Source of the DNA: Actinomycetes bacterium
GTDB lineage: Bacteria > Actinomycetota > Acidimicrobiia > Acidimicrobiales > Ilumatobacteraceae
Direction: 5' to 3'
DNA length: 42,893 nucleotides
Assembly: GCA_025358125.1 (NCBI GenBank)
Contig: JANYKS010000081.1
Span: 1 to 42,893 of the forward strand
The position numbers and the translations under genes were made by a program. The notes below the pieces were generated by a model. That model searched no databases. It worked only from the letters and a program-made list of their open reading frames with translations, and was not told the DNA's origin. Numbering within the stretch: position 1 is the first letter of the stretch; every line of letters begins with the position of its first letter. This document shows, piece after piece, positions 19,346 through 27,758 of this stretch.

Positions 19346-19835
19346 GCGGGATGATCTCGACAGTGACGCCGGCGCCGGCGCGTTCCAACCGGCGGCGGAG
19401 CTCGGCGCCGGCGTCGCCCTCGACGATGCGCCGAAGCCCGGTGGCAGCGGTCCCGTCGATCACGACCGTCGACACTCCTCGAAGCCGCGCGATCTTTGCG
19501 AACAGCTTCACCGCGCGGCGAGTGGTGGCCACCTGACCATCTGCTCGCAGCCCGCGCGTAGCCAGGTCCTTGATCGCTGCGTCGACCCAACCCGTTCGCT
19601 CCGCAAGTTCGGCTTTCGTCGGCATCAACCCAGGGTTCGGGAGACCGAATGACGTCCCGTGGATCTTGGCCACGGCAACGACCGCGACAGGATGAGGCGA
19701 CTCAGCGGCGAGGGCGGCCGCTCGTGCGACCGCCCCCGAACTGATCGGCCGCCCACCATCGGAGACCAGCAAGACGCTTGCCGGGATGCTCGGCTGTTCG
19801 TCCCACCGCCGCTTGCGACGGCGGATGAGTGGCAT
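19329..19835 (-). CDS. Universal-stress-protein-like small protein
   Basis: A 168-residue protein with a basic N-terminus (MPLIRRRKRRWDEQP), then a Usp/Rossmann-like core: SVLLVSDGGRPISSGAVARA, AALAAESPHPVAVVAVAKI and, near the end, RGVSTVVIDGT. It lacks a clear GXXGXXXXG ATP motif, so ATP binding is doubtful. It begins 3 nt after the permease stop and is therefore cotranscribed with it. In several transport operons Usp proteins modulate the transporter; that role here is inference. Confidence 0.55.
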   Translation of the reverse strand: MPLIRRRKRRWDEQPSIPASVLLVSDGGRPISSGAVARAAALAAESPHPVAVVAVAKIHGTSFGLPNPGLMPTKAELAERTGWVDAAIKDLATRGLRADGQVATTRRAVKLFAKIARLRGVSTVVIDGTAATGLRRIVEGDAGAELRRRLERAGAGVTVEIIPPATTR

Positions 19836-19838
19836 CGA

Positions 19839-21341
19839 TTACGCCGTCGCCGGGTTGGTCGCGTAGGCCGTGGTGCCGCGCCGACGATCATCGGCCTTGC
19901 GCCAAGCGTAGAGCGGGAAGTACACCGCGAGCACCCCGAGCCCGAGCCAGAACAGGTATCGCTTCGACTTGTCGCCGAGCACGAAGTCTGCCGAGTAGAA
20001 GCCACCGTAGAGCCAGCAGAACACGAAGAACACACCGATGACCAGTGCGACGGGGGTCATCCACTTCGGCATCCGCACCGGCCTGTTGGCATCGGGACGC
20101 TTCACCGAATACACCCAGTAGCCGATCAGGGAGAGTGCCATCGCGAACAGGTACCCCATGTTGGAGAAGATGTAGATCTCCAACGGAGTTCCCGACAACA
20201 AGAGCATGATCGAGCACGCCAGGTTGAAGTACATCGCATTCCCAGGAGTGCGGTGGCGATTCGTGTGGCCGAACCACCGAGGAAGGATGCCGTCGTGGGA
20301 GTTCTGGTAGAGGCCCCTCGCGCAGCCCATCAGTGCGTTGAGCACGGACAGCAGCAGCGCAATGACGATGGCCAACCCGACGAACCATTTCCAAAAAGCG
20401 TTGGTCCCGAACAGTGTCTGGATGTATTGGTCGAACACCGTCTTGGCGTCGATGCCGACGAGCGCAGCCCCTGTGCCGAGCACCGCGATCACCATCAACG
20501 GGACGGTGACGTAGATGAAGAAGCCGAACAGGCCCTCTGCGGTCATCGCGATCTTCGCGTCACGCGCCGGGTCACGGCACTCGCCGATGTAGCAGGCAGC
20601 CGCCTCCATCGCGAGCACGGACCAAGTGAAGATGAACACCCAGGCGATGATCAATTTGAAGCTGCCGTGGACACCATCCGGGAATCCGAATCCAGCGAGC
20701 CGGCCGAAGTCGAGCTTGGACGGCTTGACGAACGGGATGAAGACCAAGATCAGCAGCGGGATCACCGACGCAACGCCGAGGATCGTGGCGAAACGTGCGC
20801 CGAGCCGGACGCCGAAGAAGCACGGAACGAACATCACCACCAAGATCGACAGGCCGACGATGAAGTCGGTCGAACTCAACGGGAGACCGAACGTCGCCCC
20901 GAAAGGATCGAACGTTCGACCGGCCGGAAGGCTGAACAGAATGCGGATGTAGCTTGCGGCGATGATCGAGTTGATCGGTGCCACAGTGAACCAGCCGAGC
21001 CAATACCCCCACGTGGACAGGCCTCCGAGGTGGATCGCGGCCTTCGGGCCCAAAGGCTTGAAGGTCTCGAATGCGTAGCTCGGCAATCCTCCTGTGCGGT
21101 CGGGCATCGCTGCCGCGAGCTCGGCCAAGCAGAAGCACAGAAGCACACCCATCGCCGTGATCACGACGAAGAGCGGGATCGAGAATCCCCCGAGTGCCTG
21201 CACGGCAAAGCCGACGAGGCCGATGACAAGGATCGTGCCGGACAGACCGATGACGAACGCCCCCCACCAGTTCGTATCCTTGGCGAGTTCACCAGTGTTG
21301 GTGACCAGTGCTGTCCCGAATAACGACGTTTCGTCGCTCAT
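19839..21341 (-). CDS. APC-superfamily amino acid/amine permease
   Basis: A 500-residue membrane protein with about 12 hydrophobic helices and the APC pattern, including GTILVIGLVGFAVQALGGF, the AELAAAMPDRTGGLPSYAFE segment after helix 2, and GECRDPARDAKIAM in the loop after helix 6. It is placed between the methylamine genes and a regulator, which suggests uptake of methylamine, N-methylglutamate or a related amino acid; the substrate cannot be read from sequence. The ATG at 21341 follows a GGGGGTTGG ribosome-binding element; a second in-frame ATG four codons upstream (21353) is possible. Confidence 0.8.
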   Translation of the reverse strand: MSDETSLFGTALVTNTGELAKDTNWWGAFVIGLSGTILVIGLVGFAVQALGGFSIPLFVVITAMGVLLCFCLAELAAAMPDRTGGLPSYAFETFKPLGPKAAIHLGGLSTWGYWLGWFTVAPINSIIAASYIRILFSLPAGRTFDPFGATFGLPLSSTDFIVGLSILVVMFVPCFFGVRLGARFATILGVASVIPLLILVFIPFVKPSKLDFGRLAGFGFPDGVHGSFKLIIAWVFIFTWSVLAMEAAACYIGECRDPARDAKIAMTAEGLFGFFIYVTVPLMVIAVLGTGAALVGIDAKTVFDQYIQTLFGTNAFWKWFVGLAIVIALLLSVLNALMGCARGLYQNSHDGILPRWFGHTNRHRTPGNAMYFNLACSIMLLLSGTPLEIYIFSNMGYLFAMALSLIGYWVYSVKRPDANRPVRMPKWMTPVALVIGVFFVFCWLYGGFYSADFVLGDKSKRYLFWLGLGVLAVYFPLYAWRKADDRRRGTTAYATNPATA

Positions 21342-21422
21342 ACCAACCCCCATTGGCTATGGCGCCGGAAACCCTCCGGGCACCAGAGTCTTTCGCGTCC
21401 GACGCTTCAGCACAAGGGTTTT

Positions 21423-21441
21423 TGTTTCCTGTGTGGAAACA
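21423..21441. promoter_or_regulatory. Palindromic operator between permease and XRE-cupin regulator
   Basis: A perfect inverted repeat TGTTTCC-TGTGT-GGAAACA lies in the 159-bp divergent spacer, 59 nt before the regulator start. Its symmetry and position fit the site of the adjacent XRE-family repressor. The same TGTTTCC arm recurs once at 17809-17815 in the mgsA leader. Confidence 0.6.
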
Positions 21442-21500
21442 TTGTTGCCAGCCGAGAAGGTGGTGCTCCGAATTGACCGCCTCCGCCGTGAAGGATTTGC

Positions 21501-22124
21501 ATGACCCACGCCGAAATCTCCAGCCCGAGACAGCCCGATCTCGGGCTCTCTTTGAACATCGTGATCGCCCAACGAGTCCGCGAGCACCGCCAGCAACTCG
21601 GCCTCACCGTGGCCCAACTCGCTGCGTCGAGCGGAATTTCCAAAGGGATGCTGTCCAAGATCGAAAACGGTCAGACGTCACCGAGCCTCGCGACACTGGC
21701 CAGGGTCGCTGCTGCGATCAACGTTCCCGTGACATCGCTGTTCCGGGGTCTCGAGGAGGAACACGACGCGCTGTTCGTTCCCGCAGGACGCGGGCTCGAG
21801 ATCGTTCGCGACGGCACCCGCGTCGGTCACCGATACCAGCTTCTCGGCTCGATGCGCGGCGTCCACAAGCGGATGGAGCCGTTGCTGGTGACCCTCACCG
21901 ACGAGTCGGAGGTCTTTCCGCTGTTCCAGCACCCGGGCACCGAATTCATCTTCATGCTCGAAGGCGTGATGGAATATGGGTACGGCATCGCCCGCTACAC
22001 GCTGCGCAAGGGTGACGCGCTGCAGTTCGACGGCGAGATCCCGCACGGGCCGACGAAACTGTCGAAGACCCCGATCGAGTTCCTGTCGGTCATCGCCTAC
22101 GGCGTGCTACCTTCGCTGCCGTGA
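21501..22124 (+). CDS. XRE-family transcriptional regulator with C-terminal cupin sensor
   Basis: A 207-residue two-domain regulator. Residues about 20-78 form a HipB/XRE helix-turn-helix ([37 protein letters not shown]). Residues about 110-205 are a cupin ([34 protein letters not shown]) that would bind a small ligand. This architecture is typical of PuuR/SutR-like regulators of amine and amino acid metabolism. The start has GAAGGA about 7 nt upstream. It is divergent from the permease and next to the palindrome, so it probably controls the permease and perhaps the methylamine genes. Confidence 0.85.
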   Translation: MTHAEISSPRQPDLGLSLNIVIAQRVREHRQQLGLTVAQLAASSGISKGMLSKIENGQTSPSLATLARVAAAINVPVTSLFRGLEEEHDALFVPAGRGLEIVRDGTRVGHRYQLLGSMRGVHKRMEPLLVTLTDESEVFPLFQHPGTEFIFMLEGVMEYGYGIARYTLRKGDALQFDGEIPHGPTKLSKTPIEFLSVIAYGVLPSLP

Positions 22125-22447
22125 CGCTGCGTTCATTGCTGCTGTTCGTGGTGGCTGCCTTCGCGGAGATCGGCGGAGCCTGGCTCGTCTGGCAGGGAGT
22201 GCGCGAGCACCGCGGCGTCGTGTGGGTCGGTGCTGGAATCGTGGCACTCGGCGCGTACGGCTTCGTGGCCACCCTGCAGAGCGACGCCAACTTCGGTCGC
22301 ATCCTCGCTGCCTACGGCGGGATCTTCGTCGCCGGCTCGCTCGTGTGGGGCCGCGTCGTTGACGGGTTCCGGCCGGACCGTTTCGATCTCGCCGGCTCGG
22401 CAATCTGCCTGATCGGTGTCGGCGTGATCATGTACGCCCCGCGTTGA
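22121..22447 (+). CDS. YnfA/UPF0060-family small membrane protein
   Basis: A 108-residue protein with four predicted membrane helices ([57 protein letters not shown] and the last 20 residues). It matches UPF0060/YnfA, a family related to small multidrug-resistance transporters. Its substrate is not settled. The GTG start overlaps the regulator's stop codon (GTGA), so the two are translationally coupled. A link to amine metabolism is not shown. Confidence 0.85.
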   Translation: MTLRSLLLFVVAAFAEIGGAWLVWQGVREHRGVVWVGAGIVALGAYGFVATLQSDANFGRILAAYGGIFVAGSLVWGRVVDGFRPDRFDLAGSAICLIGVGVIMYAPR

Positions 22448-22467
22448 CCACCTGGCACGACTTTAGT

Positions 22468-23397
22468 TCAGGGCTGATAACCCTGCATCATCTTCACACC
22501 GAAGGGGCGCCCGGCCGGGATCTCCTGCACCGGCTGGCCGATGATCTCGTCCCAGTGTGCGGCGACGGCCTCGGGCGTCATCGGCCGTTCCTGAACGCCC
22601 TGTGAAGCTGCGAGGACGACTCGTGAGATCAGCCCTCCGCCGACATTGAACAGTTCGCCCGTCGTCGTGCACGACGGGTGGGCGAGATAGGCGACCAGTC
22701 CGCTGACCTGCTCCGGCGACAACCATTCGGCGAGTGCCGGGGTCCACCGGATCCGCCCGAAGTCGCTGCCGCGCACGCTCGCCTGGGGTGCCACCACGTT
22801 CGCGGCGATGCCGAGCGGGCGGCCCTCCACCGCGAGCCCACGGGTGAGGCCGACGACGCCGAGTTTCACCGCGCCGTACATCGTCATGTTGGCGATGCCC
22901 ATCAGGCCCGACCCGCTGGAAAGGTTGACGATCCGGCCACTTCCCTGCGCAGCCATGTGCACCCAGGCAGCTCGCGTCACGTTCATCGTGCCCAGCAGGT
23001 GGGTGTCGGTCATTGCCCGGCAACGTTCGTCGGAGTACTCCGCAACCGGTGCCTGGCGGACGACGCCGGCGTTGTTGACGACGATGTCGATCCGCCCGAA
23101 TGCGTCGATCGCGGTCTGCACCACTGGGCCGTCGACATCGGTGATCGAGCTCGTGTCGAGCACCGCTTCACCACCGGCCGCGATGATCTCGGCGACCACG
23201 TCAACGCCGGGATTGGTCGACGGTGGCGCCACCATGCCGTCGGTGTCGCTGATGCCGACGCCGAGGTCGTTGACGACGACCTTGGCCCCGCGCCGCGCGA
23301 GCAGCAGCGCGTAGGCACGACCGAGGTTGCGGCCCGCACCAGTGACGATGGCGACCTGGCCATCGAAGCGAAGTTCGTTCCCGATGTTCGATGTCAT
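22468..23397 (-). CDS. Short-chain dehydrogenase/reductase
   Basis: A 309-residue classical SDR. The cofactor motif is TGAGRNLGRAYALLLARRGA, with NNAG at about 115 and the catalytic Ser (LSSGSG) and Tyr-Lys (MYGAVKLG). The long loop after the first strand and the VVVNDLG segment resemble the 3-hydroxyacyl-CoA dehydrogenase parts of peroxisomal-type multifunctional proteins. I chose the ATG at 23397 (MTSNIGNELRFDGQVAIVTG); 28 upstream in-frame residues would cross the palindrome. It is divergent from an acyl-CoA ligase gene with a shared 64-bp control region. It probably acts in a lipid or steroid degradation pathway. Confidence 0.85.
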   Translation of the reverse strand: MTSNIGNELRFDGQVAIVTGAGRNLGRAYALLLARRGAKVVVNDLGVGISDTDGMVAPPSTNPGVDVVAEIIAAGGEAVLDTSSITDVDGPVVQTAIDAFGRIDIVVNNAGVVRQAPVAEYSDERCRAMTDTHLLGTMNVTRAAWVHMAAQGSGRIVNLSSGSGLMGIANMTMYGAVKLGVVGLTRGLAVEGRPLGIAANVVAPQASVRGSDFGRIRWTPALAEWLSPEQVSGLVAYLAHPSCTTTGELFNVGGGLISRVVLAASQGVQERPMTPEAVAAHWDEIIGQPVQEIPAGRPFGVKMMQGYQP

Positions 23398-23423
23398 ACC
23401 AACAGCGTGGCATGTTTGCTTCG

Positions 23424-23444
23424 TTTCTGACGAGGCATCAGAAA
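23424..23444. promoter_or_regulatory. Palindromic operator, copy 1 (SDR / acyl-CoA ligase divergent promoter)
   Basis: TTTCTGA-N7-TCAGAAA is a perfect inverted repeat in the 64-bp spacer. Over 19 positions it agrees with the palindrome at 41862-41880 at 15, sharing the core TCTGACG-N-GGC-N-TCAGA. The size and symmetry fit a TetR-family regulator; no TetR gene lies in the window. Confidence 0.65.
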
Positions 23445-23461
23445 TGTGCTCAACTGAGTCG

Positions 23462-25069
23462 ATGGGGGCAACCACGTTCAACCTCGCCGACCTCTTCGAG
23501 CAGGCCGCCGACGCTTGGCCCGATCGCGATTACCTCGTCGCCGGCGCGGCGAGGCGTACGTACGCGGAGATGGAGGCACGCGCCAACCAACTCGCCCATC
23601 ATCTCGCCGCGCAGGGGGTCGGACGCGGTGACCACGTCGGAATCTACGCTCTCAACTGCGTCGAATGGGTCGAGACCGTGTGGGCGGTGTTCAAGCTGCG
23701 CGCGGTGTGGGTCAACATCAACTACCGCTATGTCGAGGACGAACTCGCCTACATCTTCGACAACGCCGATCTCGTCGCGCTCGTGGTCGCTCCCGAGTTC
23801 GCCGAGCGTGCCGGCGGCGCCCGCGAATACTCCCCGCTGCTGATCCATGTGCTGGTCATCGGCGGCGACTACGAGGCAGCGCTCGCGGCGCAGTCCCCCG
23901 CACGCGACTTCGCGCCGCGGAGCAACGACGACATCTACATCCTGTACACCGGCGGCACGACGGGCATGCCGAAGGGCGTCGTCTGGCGTCACGAGGATGT
24001 ACTGATGGCGCTCGGTGGCGGCATCGACATTCGTACGGGGCACGTGATGCGGTCGCCGACGGAATTCATCGACAAGGGCAATGCCTTCGCGCTGACGACC
24101 ATGCCGACGATGCCGTTGATGCACGGGGCCGCGCAGTGGAGCGTGATGGGCGGCAGCTTCACCGGAAACCGGATCGTGCTGCTCGACAAGTTCGACGCGG
24201 CCGAGGTGTGGCGACTGATCGGAACGGAGAAGGTCAACCTGTTGATGATCACCGGCGACGCGATGGCGCGCCCGCTGATGGACGAACTCGTCGCAAACCC
24301 CGACGGCTACGACCTGACGTCGATGTTCGCGATCTCATCGACGGCTGCGCTGTTCAGCCAGAGTCTGAAGGACGCCTTCCTCGATCACTTCCCGAACATC
24401 GTCGTCACCGACTCCATCGGCTCGAGCGAGAGCGGGGCGAACGGGATCAGCATCGTCAGCAAAGGTGCTCCAGTGCAGGGTGGGCCGACGGTCAGCGCGA
24501 TCAAGGACGCGGTCGTGCTCGACGACGACCTGCGCCCGATGGTGCCCGGTACCGGCCAGATCGGGCGGCTCGCCCGCAGCGGCAATCTGCCGAGCGGCTA
24601 CTACAAGGATCCGCACAAGACGGCGGCAACGTTCGTCATCGCTGCCGATGGCAGGCGCCACGTGATCACCGGAGATTTCGCGAGGCTCGAAGCGAACGGC
24701 TCGATCACGATGCTCGGCCGTGGTTCGGTCTGCATCAATTCGGGCGGCGAGAAAGTCTTCCCGGAGGAGGTCGAGAACGCGCTGAAGTCCCATCCTGACG
24801 TGTTCGATGCCGTCGTCGTCGGCGTGCCCGACGATCGTTTCGGCGAGATCGTCACAGCCGTCGTGCAGTTCCGCGCCGGGACCGCAGCGACACTCGTTGC
24901 GTTGCAGGAGCACTGCCGCCGCCACATCGCCGGCTACAAGGTGCCGCGCCGGCTGACCACCGTCGATGCGATCGTGCGGTCGCCGGCGGGCAAGCCCGAC
25001 TATCGCTGGGCGAAGGACACCGCCCTCGCCGATTTCCCCGATCTCGCCGATCTCCCCGAGCGGGCGTAG
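23462..25069 (+). CDS. Acyl-CoA synthetase (FadD-like AMP-dependent ligase)
   Basis: A 535-residue ANL ligase with the phosphate loop ILYTGGTTGMPKGVVWRHED, the substrate region TMPTMPLMHGAAQW, the A5-equivalent TDSIGSSESGANG, the hinge GRGSVCINSGGEKVFPEEVE and a C-terminal lysine in SPAGKPDYRW. These features place it with mycobacterial FadD-type ligases of sterol and fatty acid catabolism. The start at 23462 is the first family-like Met; another in-frame ATG at 23444 abuts the palindrome. It is divergent from the SDR and ends one base before the convergent amidohydrolase. Confidence 0.88.
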   Translation: MGATTFNLADLFEQAADAWPDRDYLVAGAARRTYAEMEARANQLAHHLAAQGVGRGDHVGIYALNCVEWVETVWAVFKLRAVWVNINYRYVEDELAYIFDNADLVALVVAPEFAERAGGAREYSPLLIHVLVIGGDYEAALAAQSPARDFAPRSNDDIYILYTGGTTGMPKGVVWRHEDVLMALGGGIDIRTGHVMRSPTEFIDKGNAFALTTMPTMPLMHGAAQWSVMGGSFTGNRIVLLDKFDAAEVWRLIGTEKVNLLMITGDAMARPLMDELVANPDGYDLTSMFAISSTAALFSQSLKDAFLDHFPNIVVTDSIGSSESGANGISIVSKGAPVQGGPTVSAIKDAVVLDDDLRPMVPGTGQIGRLARSGNLPSGYYKDPHKTAATFVIAADGRRHVITGDFARLEANGSITMLGRGSVCINSGGEKVFPEEVENALKSHPDVFDAVVVGVPDDRFGEIVTAVVQFRAGTAATLVALQEHCRRHIAGYKVPRRLTTVDAIVRSPAGKPDYRWAKDTALADFPDLADLPERA

Positions 25070-25070
25070 C

Positions 25071-26261
25071 TCAGGCTGCGAGTGTGGTGAGCTCGCGGAC
25101 GTTGTCGCGAAGGATCAGTCGGCGCTCGGCGTCGGAAAACTTTGCCAGCTCGGAAACATAATCGAGCGGATGCGGCATCCCTTCGATGTGCGGCCAATCG
25201 CTACCGAACAGCACTCGGTTCGCCCCGACGATGCCGGCGATCTCGTTCGGGTCGTCCTCCCAGAACGGGTTGATCCAGACGTGCTCGCGGAACTGCTCGA
25301 CTGGGTTCTGCTTGAAGTACCCGGGCATCCGTGCCTGGTAGCTCTTCAGTTTCTTGACGAGGTCGGGGAGGAACTCGGAGCCGTTCTCGACCGAAGCGAT
25401 ACGCACATTCGGGAACCGCTCGAACAGCTTGTCGAAGGCGAGGGTGATCAAGAAGTCGTAGGCAGCACGCTCGATGTGGAACGCCTTCACGTTCGGCCCA
25501 TGTCCGCCGGCGAACGTGGCGCCGAAACCATCGGCCGCGTACCCGTTCGACGAATAACCGCTGTCTCCGGCATGGGTCACGACTGTGATCCCGGCCTCGT
25601 TGACGCGCGCCCAGAACGGATCGAACATCGGGTCGCTGACCCGCCGAGGGCCGGAAATGGTAGTCGGCGCAGCAGGGCGCATCACGACACAGCGAGCGCC
25701 CTGGCCGAGCGCCCACTCCAGTTCCTCGCACGCCCAGTCCACATCCGCGAGCGTGATGTACGCAGCGGCGTAGATCCGGTCGTTGTAGTTGCACCCCCAA
25801 TCCTCGTCGAGCCAGCGGTTGAACGCCCTGAACGTGGTGGTAAGTGCCTCGATGTCGTGCTTGAGCGGTTCTTCATAGAGCACGCCGAGGGTCGGGAACA
25901 CCCAGCACGCCTCGAGCCCCTGCTGATCCAGCACCTCGACCCGTGCGTCGCGGTTGCGGTACGCGGCGGGGATCGGCTCGCGTTCGGCCAGCATCTCCAA
26001 CGGGTTGCGGCCGGTCGGATTGCCACGAAAGTACTCGTGCAGCGCTCCGGGCTTGGCGATCGGCGTGAAGGTTGCGTTCGTGACCGCCCGGCTGACCCGC
26101 CCGCCGACGACGTGATACTTACGGCCGTCGATCTCGCTCCACTGCACGCAGCGCGACTGCATCGCCTTGGGCACGTGACGAGTGAAGGCATCGAGCGCCT
26201 CGTAGTAGTGATTGTCGGCATCGAATGCCTTGAAGTCGAGTACAGCCCGCGGCTCAGCCAT
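25071..26261 (-). CDS. Amidohydrolase-2 family metal-dependent hydrolase
   Basis: A 396-residue TIM-barrel protein of the amidohydrolase-2 (ACMS decarboxylase-like) family. Metal-site motifs are FDADNHYYE at the N-terminus, VTHAGDSG, ASVENGSEFLPDL and the conserved C-terminal aspartate in LFGSDWPHIEG. Relatives are abundant in actinobacterial degradation clusters, but their reactions are mostly unassigned. The ATG is preceded by a TAACGT -10 box (26274-26269) with a 7-nt gap, so the message is probably leaderless. It is convergent with the acyl-CoA ligase. Confidence 0.82.
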   Translation of the reverse strand: MAEPRAVLDFKAFDADNHYYEALDAFTRHVPKAMQSRCVQWSEIDGRKYHVVGGRVSRAVTNATFTPIAKPGALHEYFRGNPTGRNPLEMLAEREPIPAAYRNRDARVEVLDQQGLEACWVFPTLGVLYEEPLKHDIEALTTTFRAFNRWLDEDWGCNYNDRIYAAAYITLADVDWACEELEWALGQGARCVVMRPAAPTTISGPRRVSDPMFDPFWARVNEAGITVVTHAGDSGYSSNGYAADGFGATFAGGHGPNVKAFHIERAAYDFLITLAFDKLFERFPNVRIASVENGSEFLPDLVKKLKSYQARMPGYFKQNPVEQFREHVWINPFWEDDPNEIAGIVGANRVLFGSDWPHIEGMPHPLDYVSELAKFSDAERRLILRDNVRELTTLAA

Positions 26262-26306
26262 GCCGGCAACGTTAGTCCGCCAGCACGAGGCGCAGTACGA
26301 GCCCCG

Positions 26307-26720
26307 TCAGGCAACTGTGCCTGCGGGCACCACCCATTCGCAGAGCTGCCCGGTCACGGCAGCGATGCGGTCGAAGTCTGCGTCGTAATGGAGCACGGTC
26401 AGATCCAGCTCCTCGGCAGCTGCAGCAACGACGAGGTCCGGGATCTTGCGACCTCGCTGGCTTCGAGCGGCGAGCAACCGCTGCACCTGGAGCGCTCGAC
26501 GCATGTGCGTCGCCGTGGTCTCAACCGTCTCGAAGGCCTCCAGCGCGCCAAGGAGTTGGTCCCATTCCACCGCCGTTCTCGCCGAGTATCCGATCTCAAG
26601 ATCGCAGATGCGCGGCCGGGCCGCTCGACCGGCGAGCGCCAAGCGACGAACGACCTCCGCGACCTCGAGCCGGTTGAGGCGAGTGAGCACGCTTGTGTCG
26701 ATGAGGTGAGTCAGCGCCAC
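26307..26720 (-). CDS. vapC: PIN-domain toxin VapC
   Basis: A 137-residue PIN ribonuclease. The first acidic residue is D8 in VALTHLIDTSVLTRL, followed by CDLEIGYSAR, IPDLVVAAAAEEL and HYDADFDRIA; together they make the usual VapC metal site. The GTG at 26720 is chosen because it places the first aspartate at the standard position and overlaps the antitoxin end by 10 nt. Longer in-frame starts would run through the antitoxin gene. It pairs with the VapB-like protein upstream. Confidence 0.85.
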   Translation of the reverse strand: MALTHLIDTSVLTRLNRLEVAEVVRRLALAGRAARPRICDLEIGYSARTAVEWDQLLGALEAFETVETTATHMRRALQVQRLLAARSQRGRKIPDLVVAAAAEELDLTVLHYDADFDRIAAVTGQLCEWVVPAGTVA

Positions 26721-26905
26721 GCATGTTCGCGATCGTCGAGCGTGGCCGCCGCGAGCACGGCCAATGCTTGCTCGACGCGCTGCGCCCGCTGACATGTCGC
26801 CAGTCGGAGCGCTTCATTGACGGTGTCCTTGATGGTGGCGGTGCCGAGCTCGGTGCGAGCGGCGGCGAGGGTGTCGTCGTCGATGTCGACGAGGTGCTTC
26901 ACCAT
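26711..26905 (-). CDS. vapB: VapB-type antitoxin (ribbon-helix-helix-like)
   Basis: A 64-residue antitoxin. MVKHLVDIDDDTLAAARTEL followed by GTATIKDTVNEALR is the typical N-terminal DNA-binding domain of the VapB family found with mycobacterial VapC proteins. The C-terminal part (VEQALAVLAAATLDDREHAW) would wrap the toxin. The ATG at 26905 lies 6 nt after a TATACT -10 box. The toxin gene overlaps its last codons. Confidence 0.85.
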   Translation of the reverse strand: MVKHLVDIDDDTLAAARTELGTATIKDTVNEALRLATCQRAQRVEQALAVLAAATLDDREHAWR

Positions 26906-26938
26906 GACGGCAGTATATACAGGGACTGATACGTATAT
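26906..26938 (-). promoter_or_regulatory. vapBC promoter with inverted repeat
   Basis: On the minus strand a TATACT -10 box (26917-26912) ends 6 nt before the vapB ATG. ATATAC (26915-26920) and GTATAT (26933-26938) form an inverted repeat with a 12-bp spacer that covers the -10 box. This suits autoregulation by VapB or VapBC. Confidence 0.55.
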
Positions 26939-26998
26939 CCAGCGATCGATGATCCTCTGCCCTGCCGTGTTCGGGCACAAGCGGGAGCATCCGCCTGT

Positions 26999-27478
26999 TC
27001 AGCCTCGCTTGAGGTCGGTGACAGTGCCGCCGCTCGCCCGGACGAGATCGTCCGGGGCGATCGCGAACACGTCGTGCCACGTACCGGCTGCCGCCCACAC
27101 CTCGTCGTACTGCAACAGGTCGGGATCGATGAACACGCGCAACTGGGTGGCGTGCCCGAACGGCGGCACACCACCGATCGGGAAGCCCGTCACCCTGTAG
27201 ACGGTGTCGGCATCGACCCGGCCGCACTTCAAACCTCCGGCGGCCGCTGCGAGCTTGAGCTCGTCGAGTTGATTCGATCCGCTGACATAGGCGAGCACGA
27301 CCTCGCCGTCAACGGCGAAGATCAGGCTCTTGACGATCTGGCCGACAGCCACGCCGATCGCTGCTGCCGCGTCGGAGGCGGTCTTGGTGCCATCGGGGAA
27401 GCCGCGCGTTCGGAGCTCGAGGCCGCGCTCGCGCGCCGCGTCCAGGACCTTGCCGACATTCGGATGCAGTGCATTCAT
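26999..27478 (-). CDS. YbaK/EbsC-family aminoacyl-tRNA deacylase-like protein
   Basis: A 159-residue YbaK/ProX-type editing domain, a family that hydrolyses mischarged aminoacyl-tRNAs (for example Cys-tRNAPro). Typical segments are TASDAAAAIGVAVGQIVKSL with the conserved lysine, VLAYVSGSNQLDELKLA, and the substrate loop VTGFPIGGVPPFGH. The start is supported by a TAGAGT -10 box (27491-27486) 7 nt upstream, again without a Shine-Dalgarno site. Its tRNA specificity is not determinable here. Confidence 0.85.
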   Translation of the reverse strand: MNALHPNVGKVLDAARERGLELRTRGFPDGTKTASDAAAAIGVAVGQIVKSLIFAVDGEVVLAYVSGSNQLDELKLAAAAGGLKCGRVDADTVYRVTGFPIGGVPPFGHATQLRVFIDPDLLQYDEVWAAAGTWHDVFAIAPDDLVRASGGTVTDLKRG

Positions 27479-27508
27479 CGGAAAGACTCTACGGTTGCCG
27501 GTGAATTG

Positions 27509-27751
27509 CTACAGCAACTGATCGATCGCGTCGGCCAGGTCGTGGTCGCGACCTGTGACCGTGTGATTCGCATCGTGACTCGTTGATGTGATCGTCACCT
27601 TGTTCCACGAGATCGAGATATCGGGGTGATGGTTCTGGCGCTGCGCCAACAGGGCCACCTGCGTCACGAAGCCGAACGCCTCGACGAAGTCGACGAACTC
27701 GAAGATGCGCTGTAGTTCGCCGTTGTCCTGCTGCCATCGCGAAGCGGTCAT
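27509..27751 (-). CDS. 4a-hydroxytetrahydrobiopterin dehydratase (PCD/DCoH family)
   Basis: An 80-residue pterin-4a-carbinolamine dehydratase-like protein. The catalytic stretch is H41-H42-P-D with ISISWNKVTITSTSHD, the family hallmark, preceded by FEFVDFVEAFGFVTQVALLA. It is about 15-20 residues shorter than usual at the N-terminus, missing most of the first helix, and I see no upstream start that restores it. It begins 7 nt after the second sufC stop, so it is probably cotranscribed with the suf genes. A direct role in Fe-S assembly is not implied. Confidence 0.82.
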   Translation of the reverse strand: MTASRWQQDNGELQRIFEFVDFVEAFGFVTQVALLAQRQNHHPDISISWNKVTITSTSHDANHTVTGRDHDLADAIDQLL

Positions 27752-27758
27752 CAGTTCC

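Noticed and set aside
21501..22124. XRE-cupin protein as the suf regulator
   Set aside because: It has no cysteines placed for an Fe-S cluster, and its palindrome does not resemble the suf motif.
25063..25140. tRNA-like start GGGCGTAGCTCAG
   Set aside because: The D-arm-like string is there, but no matching acceptor stem or GGTTCGA T-loop follows at the right distance, and the stretch lies inside the ends of two convergent genes.
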